DNA of 64,000 nucleotides from Lysobacter capsici (GTDB lineage Bacteria; Pseudomonadota; Gammaproteobacteria; Xanthomonadales; Xanthomonadaceae), in assembly GCF_014779555.2 (NCBI RefSeq), contig NZ_CP094357.1:2418001-2482000 (forward strand). Reading direction: 5' to 3'. The notes beneath the pieces were generated by a model that searched no databases, was not told the origin of the DNA, and worked only from the letters and a program-made list of their open reading frames with translations. Below, one piece after another: positions 37,201 through 45,589 of this stretch; positions within the stretch are counted from its first letter, which is position 1, and every line of letters starts with the position of its first letter. The translations under genes and the position numbers were made by a program.

Positions 37201-37792
37201 GCGCCTCGTCGGTGACCGCCTTCCAGATGCTCAGCAGGTAGTCGAGGTCCCACTGCAGTTCTTCCGCGTCGCGGCCGACGCCGGCGGTGCGGATGATCAC
37301 GCCCATGTCGTCGGGGATGGTCAGCTTGTCCATCGCCTCTTTGAGCGCGGCGCGGTCGTCGCCTTCGATCCGGCGCGAGACGCCGCCGGCGGTCGGCGAG
37401 TTGGGCATCAGCACCATGTAGCGGCCGGCCAGCGAGATGAAGCTGGTCAGGGCGGCGCCCTTGTTGCCGCGTTCTTCCTTGTCGACCTGGACCACGATCT
37501 CCTGGCCTTCGCGCAGGACCTCGCGCAGGCCGGCCTTGTTATGGTCGACGCCGGGCTGGAAGTAGTCGCGGGAGATTTCCTTCAGCGGCAGGAAGCCGTG
37601 ACGGTCGGCGCCGTAATCGACGAAGGCCGCTTCCAGGGAAGGCTCGAGCCGGGTGATGCGGCCCTTGTAGATGTTGGACTTCTTTTGTTCCTTGGAGGGC
37701 TGTTCGATATCGATGTCGTACAGGTTCTGCCCGTCGACGATGGCGACGCGCAGTTCTTCTGCCTGCGTCGCGTTGATCAGCATGCGCTTCAT
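34238..37792 (-). CDS. rne: Ribonuclease E
   Basis: The essential endonuclease that starts mRNA decay and processes rRNA and tRNA; scaffold of the degradosome. The start [10 protein letters not shown] is the conserved one. The S1 domain follows ([21 protein letters not shown]). The catalytic aspartates are in AIDVNSAR and [10 protein letters not shown], and the zinc link is CPRCDGHG. The 1184-aa chain has a catalytic part of about 510 residues and an unusually long low-complexity C-terminus with Arg-rich ([17 protein letters not shown]), Gln/Pro-rich and Ala/Val/Glu/Pro repeats ([19 protein letters not shown]). This tail is where RNA and partner proteins bind in relatives. Divergent from rluC. 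Confidence 0.97.
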   Translation of the reverse strand: MKRMLINATQAEELRVAIVDGQNLYDIDIEQPSKEQKKSNIYKGRITRLEPSLEAAFVDYGADRHGFLPLKEISRDYFQPGVDHNKAGLREVLREGQEIVVQVDKEERGNKGAALTSFISLAGRYMVLMPNSPTAGGVSRRIEGDDRAALKEAMDKLTIPDDMGVIIRTAGVGRDAEELQWDLDYLLSIWKAVTDEALKKPAPFLLYQESRLIIRALRDYMRPDIGEILVDTDEMYAEAREFVEQVMPHNLRKLKKYADETPLFNRFQIESQIENAYERTVRLPSGGALVIDQTEALTAIDVNSARATKGGDIEETAFNTNLEAAEEVARQMRLRDLGGLVVIDFIDMSSNRHQREVENKLQNALKQDRARVQIGRISRFGLLELSRQRLRPSLGESSQLVCPRCDGHGRMRSVESLSLSILRVAEEHAMKENTGQVLVQAPVEIANFLLNEKRRALTEIELRHDSPIVIVADDQLETPHYEVTRVRENEIGEETTKPSYQRGTQRKLPVHALTKAHLNIPDAPAVTNVKPLQPAPLREPREPAVAVAAVAAPAPAPVAAPTHSVGLVERILRIFRGTPQPAVAQPEPAARNSEGRGARNDRGDRNGQRRGENRNGKGGRDGARRDEPRRDEARQDSRRDKPQQGNAQVQVPAAAQAQQPKQKQPQPQQPKQAQQPKPQPQNKPDREERAAQQANGGNNGQTPRPPREPRPPRQDVAASDAVAAAVVPTAIAAASASTGAPVAPPVVSDDSAIKPDTAAAEAVVAENAQAEAHDGDAGTAAGDTGEGSGRRRRGRRGGRRRRRGNGEAGAAGEGEGQNQDENGFDDEDDNSGEPGSAPAAANRSQPEFDFDDESGAQPAPAATPAAAAAVVAATASTAASSVFAPSNPSEARNQPKPSFENFDHATHADTKPAPAKAQAEVERVEAEPADSKPASVFTAPSTSFVAPQSAFAKPATSYATPASAEPVTQATPAQAAVESVESIEQAKPEVIVVTGQAVAAHTAAPVQPVDNDEPASVVVEPEVVEPTRIAPPAAIEPTVVEAVVVEPVAVAPVAVAPVAVEPVSAEPARAAANAVEASAAHVAEPVVAPQPIIANEVVTAAPAAVAPVVAPVEPAGPIDTAAASVESVEPASPLTPRTGGLFDTLPHPAEPAQADAAQAAVEGEQSAEDDSSGAGPDDHHERRA

Positions 37793-38289
37793 TGTTGCGT
37801 TCCTCGCGCGCTCTACCGCGCGGAACGCCATGGCGTTTCGCTATCTGGGAACTGAGGCCACGCCGTCGCGATCGTCGGCCGCATCGGATGCGGGCCGCCC
37901 GCGCGCCGGCGAGCCTCCACTACCAGCGCTACATCACCACGGCACGCCGCGGGAGCGCTTCTTACCTATGCAAAAACTATCGGGGCCGGCGACGCGAACG
38001 TCGCTCGGGGCGGGCGGCGGCAGCTTCGAGCCGGCTCTTCTTTGAGAGGCCTTGGCGCCGCACGGTTGTTCATCGCGATGGTTTGACCCATCGGGCGAAG
38101 GCCGGTTCCGCCGGTCCGTCGCTGCTAACATGGCTACCCCGTGGGCAGTGGTTAGACGCGGACCGGAATCGCGGGAGGGGCTTTCGGCCCCGTGCCGGGC
38201 CGCACGCTGTTGAGGCGGACGACTGGCACAACTCCCAGCGAAATCAAAACCTTATCTCGCGTCGCGAGTGTAACAGATAACGCTTCGGG
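37793..38289. promoter_or_regulatory. rne-rluC divergent intergenic region (rne 5' UTR)
   Basis: Nearly 500 bases with short AT-rich patches (TATGCAAAAACTATC near 37970) and GC-rich hairpin potential (GGGGCTTTCGGCCCC near 38175). In relatives a long structured rne 5' UTR mediates autoregulation; the same is plausible here. No gene seen. Confidence 0.5.
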
Positions 38290-39246
38290 ATGACCCAGTC
38301 AGCAAACTCCACTAATGCCGGTGCCCGCACCGTGCGCGTGCCCGAAGACCGCGATGGCCAGCGGCTCGACAACTTCCTGTTGGGCCAACTCAAAGGTGCG
38401 CCCAGATCCTTGATCTACAAGCTGGTGCGCTCCGGTCAGGTGCGCGTGAACGGGGGCCGGGCCAAGGCCGAGCGCAAGCTCGAGGCCGGCGACGAAGTGC
38501 GGATCCCGCCGGTTCGTCTCAACGAGGCCGGAGAAAAGCCGACCCCGCCCAAGGGGTTCATGGACGCCCTGGACGCCGCGATCGTGTTCGAGGACGCGCG
38601 TCTGCTCGCCCTGAACAAGCCGTCCGGGGTCGCCAGCCATGGCGGCAGCGGGATCAGTTTCGGCGCGATCGAGACCCTGCGCGCCTCGCGTCCGGGCCAC
38701 ACCCTGGAACTGGTGCACCGGCTCGACCGCGACACCTCCGGGCTGCTGATCGTGGCCAAGAAGCGTTCGGCCCTGACCGAGATGCAGGCGCTGATGCGCG
38801 AGGACGGCGGCATCGCCAAGCGCTACCTGGCGCTGGTGACCGGCCGCATGCCCGAAGGGGTGATGAGCGTCGACGCGCCGCTGCATATCGGCCTGCGCCA
38901 GGGCGGCGAGCGCCACGTCCAGGTCCATCGCGAGGGCAAGCCGTCGCTGAGCCATTTCAAGACCCTGGAACGGCGCGGCGGGCAGTCCTATTGCGAGGTG
39001 CGGATCGAGACCGGCCGCACCCACCAGATCCGCGTGCATGCCCAGCACATCGGCCATCCGGTCGCCGGCGACGACAAGTACGGCGAGGCCGAGGTCAACA
39101 AGAAGCTGCGCGATCAGTTCGGCCTGCGCCGCCTGTTCCTGCACGCCTCGACCCTGGAGTTCGCGCTCGACGGCGGACGCGAGCCTTATCTGCTCAATGC
39201 GCCGCTGGCGCCGGAGCTGGTCGAGGTGCTGGATCGGCTGGGGTGA
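38290..39246 (+). CDS. rluC: 23S rRNA pseudouridine(955/2504/2580) synthase
   Basis: A 318-aa RluA-family enzyme. The N-terminal S4 domain (LDNFLLGQLKGAPRSLIYKLVRSGQVRVNG) and the synthase domain with catalytic Asp146 in VHRLDRDTSGLLIVAKK are complete, and HQIRVHAQHIGHPVAGDDKYG is the usual substrate-loop motif. Placement divergent from rne, as in E. coli and pseudomonads, supports RluC over RluA/RluD. Confident. Confidence 0.95.
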   Translation: MTQSANSTNAGARTVRVPEDRDGQRLDNFLLGQLKGAPRSLIYKLVRSGQVRVNGGRAKAERKLEAGDEVRIPPVRLNEAGEKPTPPKGFMDALDAAIVFEDARLLALNKPSGVASHGGSGISFGAIETLRASRPGHTLELVHRLDRDTSGLLIVAKKRSALTEMQALMREDGGIAKRYLALVTGRMPEGVMSVDAPLHIGLRQGGERHVQVHREGKPSLSHFKTLERRGGQSYCEVRIETGRTHQIRVHAQHIGHPVAGDDKYGEAEVNKKLRDQFGLRRLFLHASTLEFALDGGREPYLLNAPLAPELVEVLDRLG

Positions 39247-39264
39247 GCGGCCATGCCGCGGCCG

Positions 39265-40119
39265 CTATCTGATCGAAAAGCGGTGACGCGAATGGCTTTG
39301 GCCATCGACGAAAATTTCCAGCAGATACTCGCCCTGAGGCAGCGTCGGCGCTTGTGACAGCACGAATTCGCTGCTCTGGCGCGACTCGGACGCCGGCAGG
39401 TCGCGGCTGTGTTCCTGGACGGTGCGGGTCGCGGCGCCGTTGCCGATGCGTTTCCAACTCGCCAGCACCCGGGTCGGAGCGAACGCGTATTGGGAGACGA
39501 TCGCTTCGATGCGATCGCCGGCAGCGAAGACGTGCGGCGCGGCGTCTTCGCCGGCCTGCGGCATCGCCGCCTGGCCGGCCTCGATCGGCTTGCGCAAATC
39601 GACGCTGAGCGCGCAGTACGCGGGCGGCTGCGCCGGCTCGATGAAATCGAACGGCAGGCGGACCATCGAGGGAATCGCGACGCCGTTGTAGATCTCCGGA
39701 TTGAACAAGGTCAGTTCGCCCGCTTCGACCGCGGCGCGATCGAGCTCGCGATGGCGGCTACTTTTTTCGACCAGGGCCTTGGTCACGCGGCCGTTTTCGT
39801 CGACCTTGAGCACCAGGGTCGTGCTGCCGTTTTTACCGGCGCAGGCGGCATCGCGCGGAAACTGCGGGGTGAACTTCTGGCGCAGGGTCGGATCGCGCTG
39901 CGGCTTGCTCGGGTCCCGCGGCGGCCGGGGCGTGGGCGCGACCCAGTTCGGTTCGTCCGGCGGAGGCGGCGGAGGCGGTATGACCGAAGGGTCGCTGGCG
40001 ACCGCGTTGGTGGCCAAAGTTAAGTACAGGGCGAGCAAGCCGGCAACCGCGCCTTTCGATCGTCGCGCCTTAGCCGGCAGCATTGATGCGGACCCGGCCG
40101 TGGTCACGGCTTCTGACAT
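39265..40119 (-). CDS. Exported TonB C-terminal-domain-like protein, 284 aa
   Basis: An N-terminal hydrophobic segment (GAVAGLLALYLTLATNAVAS) is a signal peptide or anchor. A proline stretch follows (VIPPPPPPPDEPNW), then a domain with the TonB-like pattern TTLVLKVDENGRVTKALVEKSSRHRELDRAAVEAG, and a C-terminal beta-rich unit (YLLEIFVDGQSHSRHRF). It lacks the usual WRFxPA end motif after the TonB-like core, having TLFNPEIYNG instead. I took MSEAVTTAG as start; MLPAKARRS is possible. It is the left partner of a second TonB-like lipoprotein gene, with which it is co-oriented. Confidence 0.75.
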   Translation of the reverse strand: MSEAVTTAGSASMLPAKARRSKGAVAGLLALYLTLATNAVASDPSVIPPPPPPPDEPNWVAPTPRPPRDPSKPQRDPTLRQKFTPQFPRDAACAGKNGSTTLVLKVDENGRVTKALVEKSSRHRELDRAAVEAGELTLFNPEIYNGVAIPSMVRLPFDFIEPAQPPAYCALSVDLRKPIEAGQAAMPQAGEDAAPHVFAAGDRIEAIVSQYAFAPTRVLASWKRIGNGAATRTVQEHSRDLPASESRQSSEFVLSQAPTLPQGEYLLEIFVDGQSHSRHRFSIR

Positions 40120-40250
40120 CGCCTGTTCCGCTTGCAGATTCCCTTGCACGGTAGTACGTCCCTGATGGTTTGGATGGGGCGTGAGCACACGCGCGCAAGA
40201 CCGCCGCGTGGCTGATGTCATCGTGACTGAGTGTCGCGCTTGTAGCCCTC

Positions 40251-40676
40251 TCAGAGCCGCCCGCAATGCGCCGGCCGGTCGGCCGGCGGATGGAAGGTCA
40301 CCGGCACCTGGATATCGGTGGCGACCGGCTTGCCGTTGCGGGTGGCCGCTTCGAAGCGCCAGCGCTGCACGCCCTTGACCGCGGCATCGTCCAGCGCCTG
40401 GGTCTTGCTGCTGGTCAGCACCGTGGCCTTGGTCGGCTTGCCTTCCGGGCCGACGGTGAGTTGCAGCACGACCTTGCCGCCGATCTGGTCGCAGCCGATC
40501 TCGACCGGGTACTCCGGCGGCGGGGTATCGACCGCGCGCAGCGGGGTCGACGGAATGATCGGCTGGTCGGCGTCGCGCGGGCCGCAGCCGGCGGCGAGCG
40601 CGGCGAGCAGCCCGCTGGCGAGCAGCGCGCCCAGGCGGGGGGAACCGACAAAACGATGGCGAGCACGCATGGTCAT
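40251..40676 (-). CDS. TonB-like lipoprotein, 141 aa
   Basis: A small protein with a lipoprotein signal (LLASGLLAALAAGC, acylated Cys31) followed directly by a TonB-type C-terminal domain (PPPEYPVEIGCDQIGGKVVLQLTVGPEGKPTKATVL and RWRFEAATRNGKPVATDIQVPVTF). Being lipid-anchored, not spanning the inner membrane, it cannot act as an ordinary TonB and is probably a structural or envelope relative. A much longer open frame reading through it on the same strand is not coding. The start MTMRARHR is supported by the signal. Co-oriented with phhB upstream. Confidence 0.8.
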   Translation of the reverse strand: MTMRARHRFVGSPRLGALLASGLLAALAAGCGPRDADQPIIPSTPLRAVDTPPPEYPVEIGCDQIGGKVVLQLTVGPEGKPTKATVLTSSKTQALDDAAVKGVQRWRFEAATRNGKPVATDIQVPVTFHPPADRPAHCGRL

Positions 40677-40681
40677 GGCGA

Positions 40682-41023
40682 TCAACCTGTCAGAGCGTCG
40701 GCCTTCGCCGCGCAGATGAAGTCGTTTTCGCTCAGTCCGCCGACGTCGTGGGTCGAGTAACGCACCACGCAGCGGTCGTAATGGACGCCCAGATCGGGAT
40801 GATGATCCTCGCGGTTGGCCATGAAGGCCAGCGCGTTCACGAACGCCATGGTCCGATAGTAATCGTCGAAGCGGAAGGTTTTGGTGAGGGCGTGGCCGTC
40901 CTCGGCCAGCTCCCAGCCGGGGACTTCCGGCAGCAGTTCGCGCACGCGCGCTTCGCTGAGCCGGTGCTCGCTGCCGCGGCGGGCGATGCAACGGGCCTGC
41001 GAAAGGGGGATCAGATCGTTCAT
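40682..41023 (-). CDS. phhB: 4a-hydroxytetrahydrobiopterin dehydratase
   Basis: A 113-aa pterin-4a-carbinolamine dehydratase that regenerates tetrahydrobiopterin for phenylalanine hydroxylase. The active-site signature is [14 protein letters not shown] followed by [13 protein letters not shown], with the paired histidines needed for catalysis. Length and order match the family. No phhA is in the window. The stop lies five bases before the TonB-like lipoprotein start, so the two may be co-transcribed. Confidence 0.95.
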   Translation of the reverse strand: MNDLIPLSQARCIARRGSEHRLSEARVRELLPEVPGWELAEDGHALTKTFRFDDYYRTMAFVNALAFMANREDHHPDLGVHYDRCVVRYSTHDVGGLSENDFICAAKADALTG

Positions 41024-41165
41024 GCGATGACTCCTGGCGGCCTGCAGCGGGCGCGGCGGCGTTGCGTTTGCGCCGGCGCGGCTCCATATGAACGGAATCG
41101 TATCGCCGACGGTCGTAGGATGCAGGCACGGCTACGCGCCGCACTGACCCCGCTAGAATAGCCCG

Positions 41166-41762
41166 ATGATCAATATTTCCGAATCCGCGCAAACGCACTT
41201 CCGCAAACTGATCGAGCGCGAGGCCCTGCCGGGGCTGGGCGTGCGGCTGTCGGCGGTGCATGCCGGGACTCCGCGCGCCGACGTGCGCCTGGAGTTCGCC
41301 GAACCGGCCGATCTGGTCGGCGACGAATGGGCGATCGATTGCGAAGGCTTCACCCTGTGGCTGCACGCCGACAGCGTGAAGTACCTCGACGGCGCGCAGA
41401 TCGATTACGAAAACAAGGCCACCGGCGGCCAGCTGCAGATCCGCGCGCCCAAGATCAAGGGCGAAGCGCCGGCCGATTCGGCCTCGCTGGTCGAACGCGT
41501 GCGCTGGGTGGTCGAGCACGAGGTCAATCCGCAGCTCGCCCAGCACCGCGGCAACGTGTCGGTGCAGGAAGTGACCGCCGACGGCGTGGTCGTGCTGCGC
41601 TTCGGCGGCGGCTGCCAGGGCTGCGGCATGGCCGACGTGACCCTCAAGCAGGGGATCGAGACCACCTTGATGACCAAGGTGCCGGGCGTGACCGCGGTGC
41701 GCGACGCGACCGACCACGAAACCGGCGACGCGCCGTACATTCCCCGCGACAGCGCGGCCTGA
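41166..41762 (+). CDS. nfuA: Fe-S cluster carrier NfuA
   Basis: Delivers [4Fe-4S] clusters to client proteins. The 198-aa chain has a degenerate A-type domain (residues about 1-95, no cysteines for cluster binding) and a NifU C-terminal domain with [15 protein letters not shown], cluster cysteines Cys150 and Cys153, almost the same positions as in E. coli NfuA. It is divergent from phhB and 21 bases upstream of the proline-rich membrane protein. Confidence 0.96.
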   Translation: MINISESAQTHFRKLIEREALPGLGVRLSAVHAGTPRADVRLEFAEPADLVGDEWAIDCEGFTLWLHADSVKYLDGAQIDYENKATGGQLQIRAPKIKGEAPADSASLVERVRWVVEHEVNPQLAQHRGNVSVQEVTADGVVVLRFGGGCQGCGMADVTLKQGIETTLMTKVPGVTAVRDATDHETGDAPYIPRDSAA

Positions 41763-41783
41763 CGCCCGGGCGGCGCAGAGCCC

Positions 41784-43508
41784 ATGCCCACCGCCGCATC
41801 GCTCATCGAGGCCCTGCAACGCCGGTTGCGGCTGTCGCTGCGCCGCGAGTCGCCCGCGCCCGGTGAGTTTCCGCCGGGCTGGCAGCATTGGTTCGACTCG
41901 CTGAGCGAACGCGGCGGCGCGGTGGTCGGCGCGACCTCCGAGGCGATGATCGCCACCCTCGCGCAGCGGCCGCTGGCGTCGCCGCCGCGGCGCGCGGCCA
42001 ACCTCAATCGCTGGCAGGCCTTCGCCACCTTGTGGCGCCAGCAATGGCACCCGCCGGAACGCGAGGACCGTCGCCTGCGCTGGGTGGCCGCCACGTTTTC
42101 GGTGCTGTGGCATATCTTCGTCGCCGGCGCGCTGATCTGGCTGATGTACCTGCAGTTCTTCGCCACCCGTCCGCCGCCGCAGGGCGAGGACGTCACCATG
42201 ATCGAATTCATCGGCGACGGCACGCCCAAGGACCCCGGCGGCGGCGCGCAGCAGCCGTCGGATCAGCCGCGGACCGAACCGACGCCGCCGCAGCCGCCCG
42301 CCACGCCGGCGCCGCCGCAAGCCGCGCAACCGCCGCAGGTCGCGATCAGCGCGCCGCCCCCGCCGGAACTGCAGGCGAGCGTGCCCGAGGTACCGCAACG
42401 CGACGTGCCCGAGCCGCAACTGCCGCCGCCGACGGTCGAACAGCCGGTGATGGTCAGCAAGGACGTGCCCGATTCGCCGCAGATCTTCGTGCTGCCGCCC
42501 ACGCGCAAGCGCCTGGACGATACGCCGCGGGTGCCGCAGCTCGAGATCGCGACCCGGCCGGTGCCGACCCAGGACGTGCCGACGCCGGTGCAGCCCTTGT
42601 CGCGCGAACTGCCGCAACCGCAGATCGCCGCGCCGACGGTGAACGCGCAGCCGCGCGAGGTCGCGGTGCGCGAGGTGCCCGCGCCGTTGCCGCAATTGCA
42701 GATGCGCGAACTGCCGACGCAGCCGATCGCGGCGCCGCAAGTGCGCGCGACGACCCCGCAGGTGCGCATCGCCGAGATTCCGGCGCCCTCGGTTTCGGCC
42801 ACGCCGGCACCGGCCAGCTCGCCTTCGCCCGCGACGACGGCGCCGGCGAATGCGACGTCCACGGCGCCGGCGCCCAATGCCGCCGCGGCGAGTTCCAGCA
42901 CCGCGACGGCGACACCCAGCGCCACGCCCAGTGCCAGCTCCAGCGCCGCGCCCTCGCGCACGCCGGCCGCGACCGCCGGCGCCGGACCGAAACCCACGCC
43001 TGCGCCGGGCACTTGGTCGAACCTGAAGACCGACGACGATTGGGGCGGCTCCAACCGCAACCGTCCGGGCGCGCAACGCGGCGACACGCCGGGCCTGTAC
43101 AACAGCGACGGCAGTCCGCGCATCGCCAACACGCCGGGCTCGGCTTCGCCGGGCAAGCCGCCTGGCACGATCACCGCCGAGATCAAGGACCTCGACCGCG
43201 CCGGCACCTGGCTGCGGCGCAAGCCCACCGACTACGAACCGACCGCGCTCGACAAATACTGGCGGCCGAACGAAACCCTGCTGGCCGAGTGGGTGCGGCG
43301 CAGCGTGCAGACGGTGATGATTCCGATCCCCGGCACCAGCAAGCGCATCCAGTGCTCGGTGGTGTTGCTGATGGCCGGCGGCGGCTGCGGCATCGACGAT
43401 CCCAACCTCAACGACCAGCCGGCCGAAGCGCGTCCGCCGCCGGATATCCCGTTCAAGCCGCACCTGCAGGAAAACAACGGCAGCGTGAGGCCGCCGCCGG
43501 GTGGGTGA
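41784..43508 (+). CDS. Proline-rich single-pass membrane protein (TonB-like layout), 574 aa
   Basis: The cytoplasmic N-terminus of about 105 residues leads to one membrane helix (RWVAATFSVLWHIFVAGALIWLMYLQF). A very long Pro/Ala/Gln/Val-rich spacer follows (about residues 140-410, many P-x-P and VPx repeats), then a C-terminal globular part with two cysteines (RIQCSVVLLMAGGGCGIDDPN). The plan is that of TonB-type envelope-spanning proteins, but I see no clear TonB fold motif. Related long repetitive membrane proteins occur in Xanthomonas. It follows nfuA closely, probably in one transcript. Confidence 0.8.
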   Translation: MPTAASLIEALQRRLRLSLRRESPAPGEFPPGWQHWFDSLSERGGAVVGATSEAMIATLAQRPLASPPRRAANLNRWQAFATLWRQQWHPPEREDRRLRWVAATFSVLWHIFVAGALIWLMYLQFFATRPPPQGEDVTMIEFIGDGTPKDPGGGAQQPSDQPRTEPTPPQPPATPAPPQAAQPPQVAISAPPPPELQASVPEVPQRDVPEPQLPPPTVEQPVMVSKDVPDSPQIFVLPPTRKRLDDTPRVPQLEIATRPVPTQDVPTPVQPLSRELPQPQIAAPTVNAQPREVAVREVPAPLPQLQMRELPTQPIAAPQVRATTPQVRIAEIPAPSVSATPAPASSPSPATTAPANATSTAPAPNAAAASSSTATATPSATPSASSSAAPSRTPAATAGAGPKPTPAPGTWSNLKTDDDWGGSNRNRPGAQRGDTPGLYNSDGSPRIANTPGSASPGKPPGTITAEIKDLDRAGTWLRRKPTDYEPTALDKYWRPNETLLAEWVRRSVQTVMIPIPGTSKRIQCSVVLLMAGGGCGIDDPNLNDQPAEARPPPDIPFKPHLQENNGSVRPPPGG

Positions 43509-43601
43509 GGGGTGAGGGCGTCACCCGGAGGGCGATGCATGGAGTCCCGGGTATGCAGGTATCGCCTTACTTGCATGTCGCTCACTTGTCGATTGAACCG
43601 C

Positions 43602-44194
43602 TTTTGCTCGTCATTCCCGCGAAGGCGGGAATCCAGTGGCTTTAGCGTGGGGCATGCGGGCGGCGTCGTTTCTGTTGTTGCGCCAAAGTCGCTGAATGTT
43701 CGGCTCCGCCGAAGTAAAGCTGAGCCCGCGTTCGCGGGAATGACGGTAGGAATGGGGCGCAGTCACTGGCCGATTCGATGGCGAGGTATCGGTTGAAGCT
43801 TCGACCTGCGGGTTGAATGGCTTTTGCTCGTCATTCCCGCGAAGGCGGGAGTCCAGTGGCTTTAGCGCGGGTCACGCAGGTCACGTCGTTTCCGTTGCCC
43901 CGTCAAAGTCACTGGATGTTCGGCTCCGCCGAAGTAAAGCTGAGCCCGCCTACGCGGGAATGAAGGTAGGAGAGGACGCAGCAAGTGAAAAAAGCTGTGG
44001 TGATGCGCGGCCACAGGCACTTAGTCCACCTATCGATCAAGCCGCTTTTGCTCGTCATTCCCGCGAAGGCGGGAATCCAGTGGCTTTAGCGTGGGTCACG
44101 CAGGGCACGTCGTTTCCGTTGCCCCGTCAAAGGCACTGGATGTTCGGCTCCGCCGAAATAAAGCTGAGCCCGCGTTCGCGGGAATGACGGTAGG
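43602..44194. repeat. Three tandem copies of a roughly 222-bp intergenic repeat
   Basis: CTTTTGCTCGTCATTCCCGC starts copies at 43601, 43821 and 44045. Each copy runs about 150 bases and ends with GCCCGCGTTCGCGGGAATGA, the inverted partner of its start (TCATTCCCGCGAAGGCGGGA). Copies are separated by 70-75 unique bases. The TCATTCCCGCGAA-type element is widespread in proteobacterial intergenic DNA and probably spreads passively. Confidence 0.88.
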
Positions 44195-44287
44195 GGAGGG
44201 GAGCGTCACACGTGAAAAATGCTGTGGCGACTGGGCCAAATGATGCGTCCCGCTTCTTGGTTGCGGCATCCGATAACCGCACAAACA

Positions 44288-44314
44288 AAAACGGCCCGCA
44301 ATGCGGGCCGTTTT
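44288..44314 (-). terminator. Terminator of the cytochrome genes
   Basis: A 12-bp perfect stem AAAACGGCCCGC with an AAT loop and T/A tracts, about 55 bases past the stop of the cytochrome gene at 44368. Confidence 0.85.
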
Positions 44315-44367
44315 CAGCAGCGCGATCCAAACGCGCGATCCAGCCGCGCGCCCGATCCGCCGATCGA

Positions 44368-44823
44368 TCAATGCACGCCGTGCAGATCGCGCAGCTTGTC
44401 GTTCTGCAGCGAGCCGAAATACGCGGTCACGTCGGCGATCTGCTGGTCGGTCAGATCCTTGGCCTGCAACGACATCAGCGCGTGCGCGCGGTCGCCGTCG
44501 CGGTACATCTGCAGCGAGTGCGCCAGATAGTCGTGGTACTGGCCGGCCAGTCGCGGCGTCACCGGATCGATCGGCAGCTTGCTGTCGCTGTTGGTGCCGT
44601 GGCATTCCACGCAGGCCTGATTGGTCGGCGGGCGCTTGGTGTTGGCGAATTTCTCGCCCGCGGCGATGTTGCCGGCCGGCAGGCCCGAGGACGACTTGGT
44701 GTGGCCTTCGTTGCGGTCGGCCGAGGAATGGCCGGCGGGCACTTCGCCGCTGGAGCAGGCGGCCAGGGCCAGGGCGAGCGAGGCGATGGCGAGGCCGCGC
44801 TTGAAGAAGCTGGGATTCGTCAT
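44368..44823 (-). CDS. Class I c-type cytochrome, lipoprotein
   Basis: A 151-aa monohaem cytochrome. The signal ends in a lipobox (LALALAAC, Cys23), so it is membrane anchored. The haem site is ACVECHG, with the distal methionine probably in HALMSLQAKDLTDQQIADVTAYF, the typical C-terminal helix pattern of cytochrome c553/c4 domains. The gene lies eight bases after the companion cytochrome and is co-transcribed. It probably carries electrons to a terminal oxidase; the partner is not in the window. Confidence 0.9.
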   Translation of the reverse strand: MTNPSFFKRGLAIASLALALAACSSGEVPAGHSSADRNEGHTKSSSGLPAGNIAAGEKFANTKRPPTNQACVECHGTNSDSKLPIDPVTPRLAGQYHDYLAHSLQMYRDGDRAHALMSLQAKDLTDQQIADVTAYFGSLQNDKLRDLHGVH

Positions 44824-44831
44824 GAGGCGGC

Positions 44832-45227
44832 TCACTTGGCGCTGGAAAGGAAGGCGGCGATGTCGGCGATGTCCTGGTCAGAGAAGCTCTGCGCCTGGGC
44901 CTGCATCGTGGGGTGCTTGCGCGTGCCCTTCTTGTATTCGGTCAGCGCGCTGACCAGGTACTCGGGCGACTGGCCGACGATCTTGGGAACGTGATAGTTC
45001 GGGTAGGCGTTCTTGTAACCGGTCACGCCGTGGCAGCCCTGACAGGTGTAGGTGAGCTGACGGCCGGTTTCGGCGTTGCCCTTGGGAGACGGCGCGGCGG
45101 CCGGGGCGGCGGCCGGAGCCGTCGGAGTGGGGGCCGGCGCCTTGGCGGCATCCTGGGGCTGAGCATGTGCGCTCAGGGCGGCCAGGGTCAGGGCAAAGCA
45201 GGCGGCGATCGTCAGCGGTCGCATCAT
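44832..45227 (-). CDS. Class I c-type cytochrome, periplasmic
   Basis: A 131-aa monohaem cytochrome with a cleavable signal (MMRPLTIAACFALTLAALSAHA), a Pro/Ala linker and haem site TCQGCHG. The C-terminal QSFSDQDIADIAAFLSS is the closing helix of c4/c553-like domains. It is the first gene of a two-cytochrome operon with the lipoprotein cytochrome. Two separate monohaem chains here take the place of the dihaem cytochrome c4 seen in many gammaproteobacteria; that comparison is inference. Confidence 0.9.
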   Translation of the reverse strand: MMRPLTIAACFALTLAALSAHAQPQDAAKAPAPTPTAPAAAPAAAPSPKGNAETGRQLTYTCQGCHGVTGYKNAYPNYHVPKIVGQSPEYLVSALTEYKKGTRKHPTMQAQAQSFSDQDIADIAAFLSSAK

Positions 45228-45589
45228 GTCGTAGTCCGCAATCTCGAATGGCTAGCGAAAGGTGGTGGCTGGCTCTGCGGGGCCGGAGCCGCGCACAAGC
45301 CGCCGAGTATAGCTGGGCAGACGACTGCAACGAAGCCGTCCTTGACCGCATCCATACTTGGCGCCGATTCCGGAACGCTCCGGGCCCGGCGTGGATTTGC
45401 GCTGCACGGCACGGCGGCGCGCGCGACGGACATCGTCCGCGCGCACCGTGCCTCAGAATAAATCCATGGCTCCAGTCATCATGACCTTCGGCGGATGTTG
45501 GCTTTGGGGGCTGGTGATATACCTATATACAACACCGGCATACGACCGGAAACCGACGAAAAAACTTTAGTAGCTTGGGGTCGTCTCGA
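45228..45589. promoter_or_regulatory. Divergent intergenic region, cytochromes / RND pump
   Basis: About 360 bases. Near 45515-45530 the AT-rich palindromic stretch GATATACCTATATAC sits about 60 bases before the adaptor ATG and could be a -10 region or an operator of the efflux operon. No adjacent regulator gene. Confidence 0.35.

Larger units (their letters stand above)
43509..44367. other. Non-coding region with repeats and one terminator
   Basis: About 860 bases filled by three long repeats (43602-44194) and the cytochrome terminator (44288-44314). No gene seen. Confidence 0.75.

Noticed and set aside
33887-37855. A frame of over 1300 codons antisense to rne, starting inside the repeat array
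   Set aside because: The composition is Arg/Gly/Asp junk and the rne frame has all catalytic motifs.
40251-43463. A 1070-codon minus-strand frame spanning several genes
   Set aside because: It reads through nfuA and the Pro-rich gene antisense; only its last 141 codons, starting at MTMRARHR, encode a real lipoprotein.
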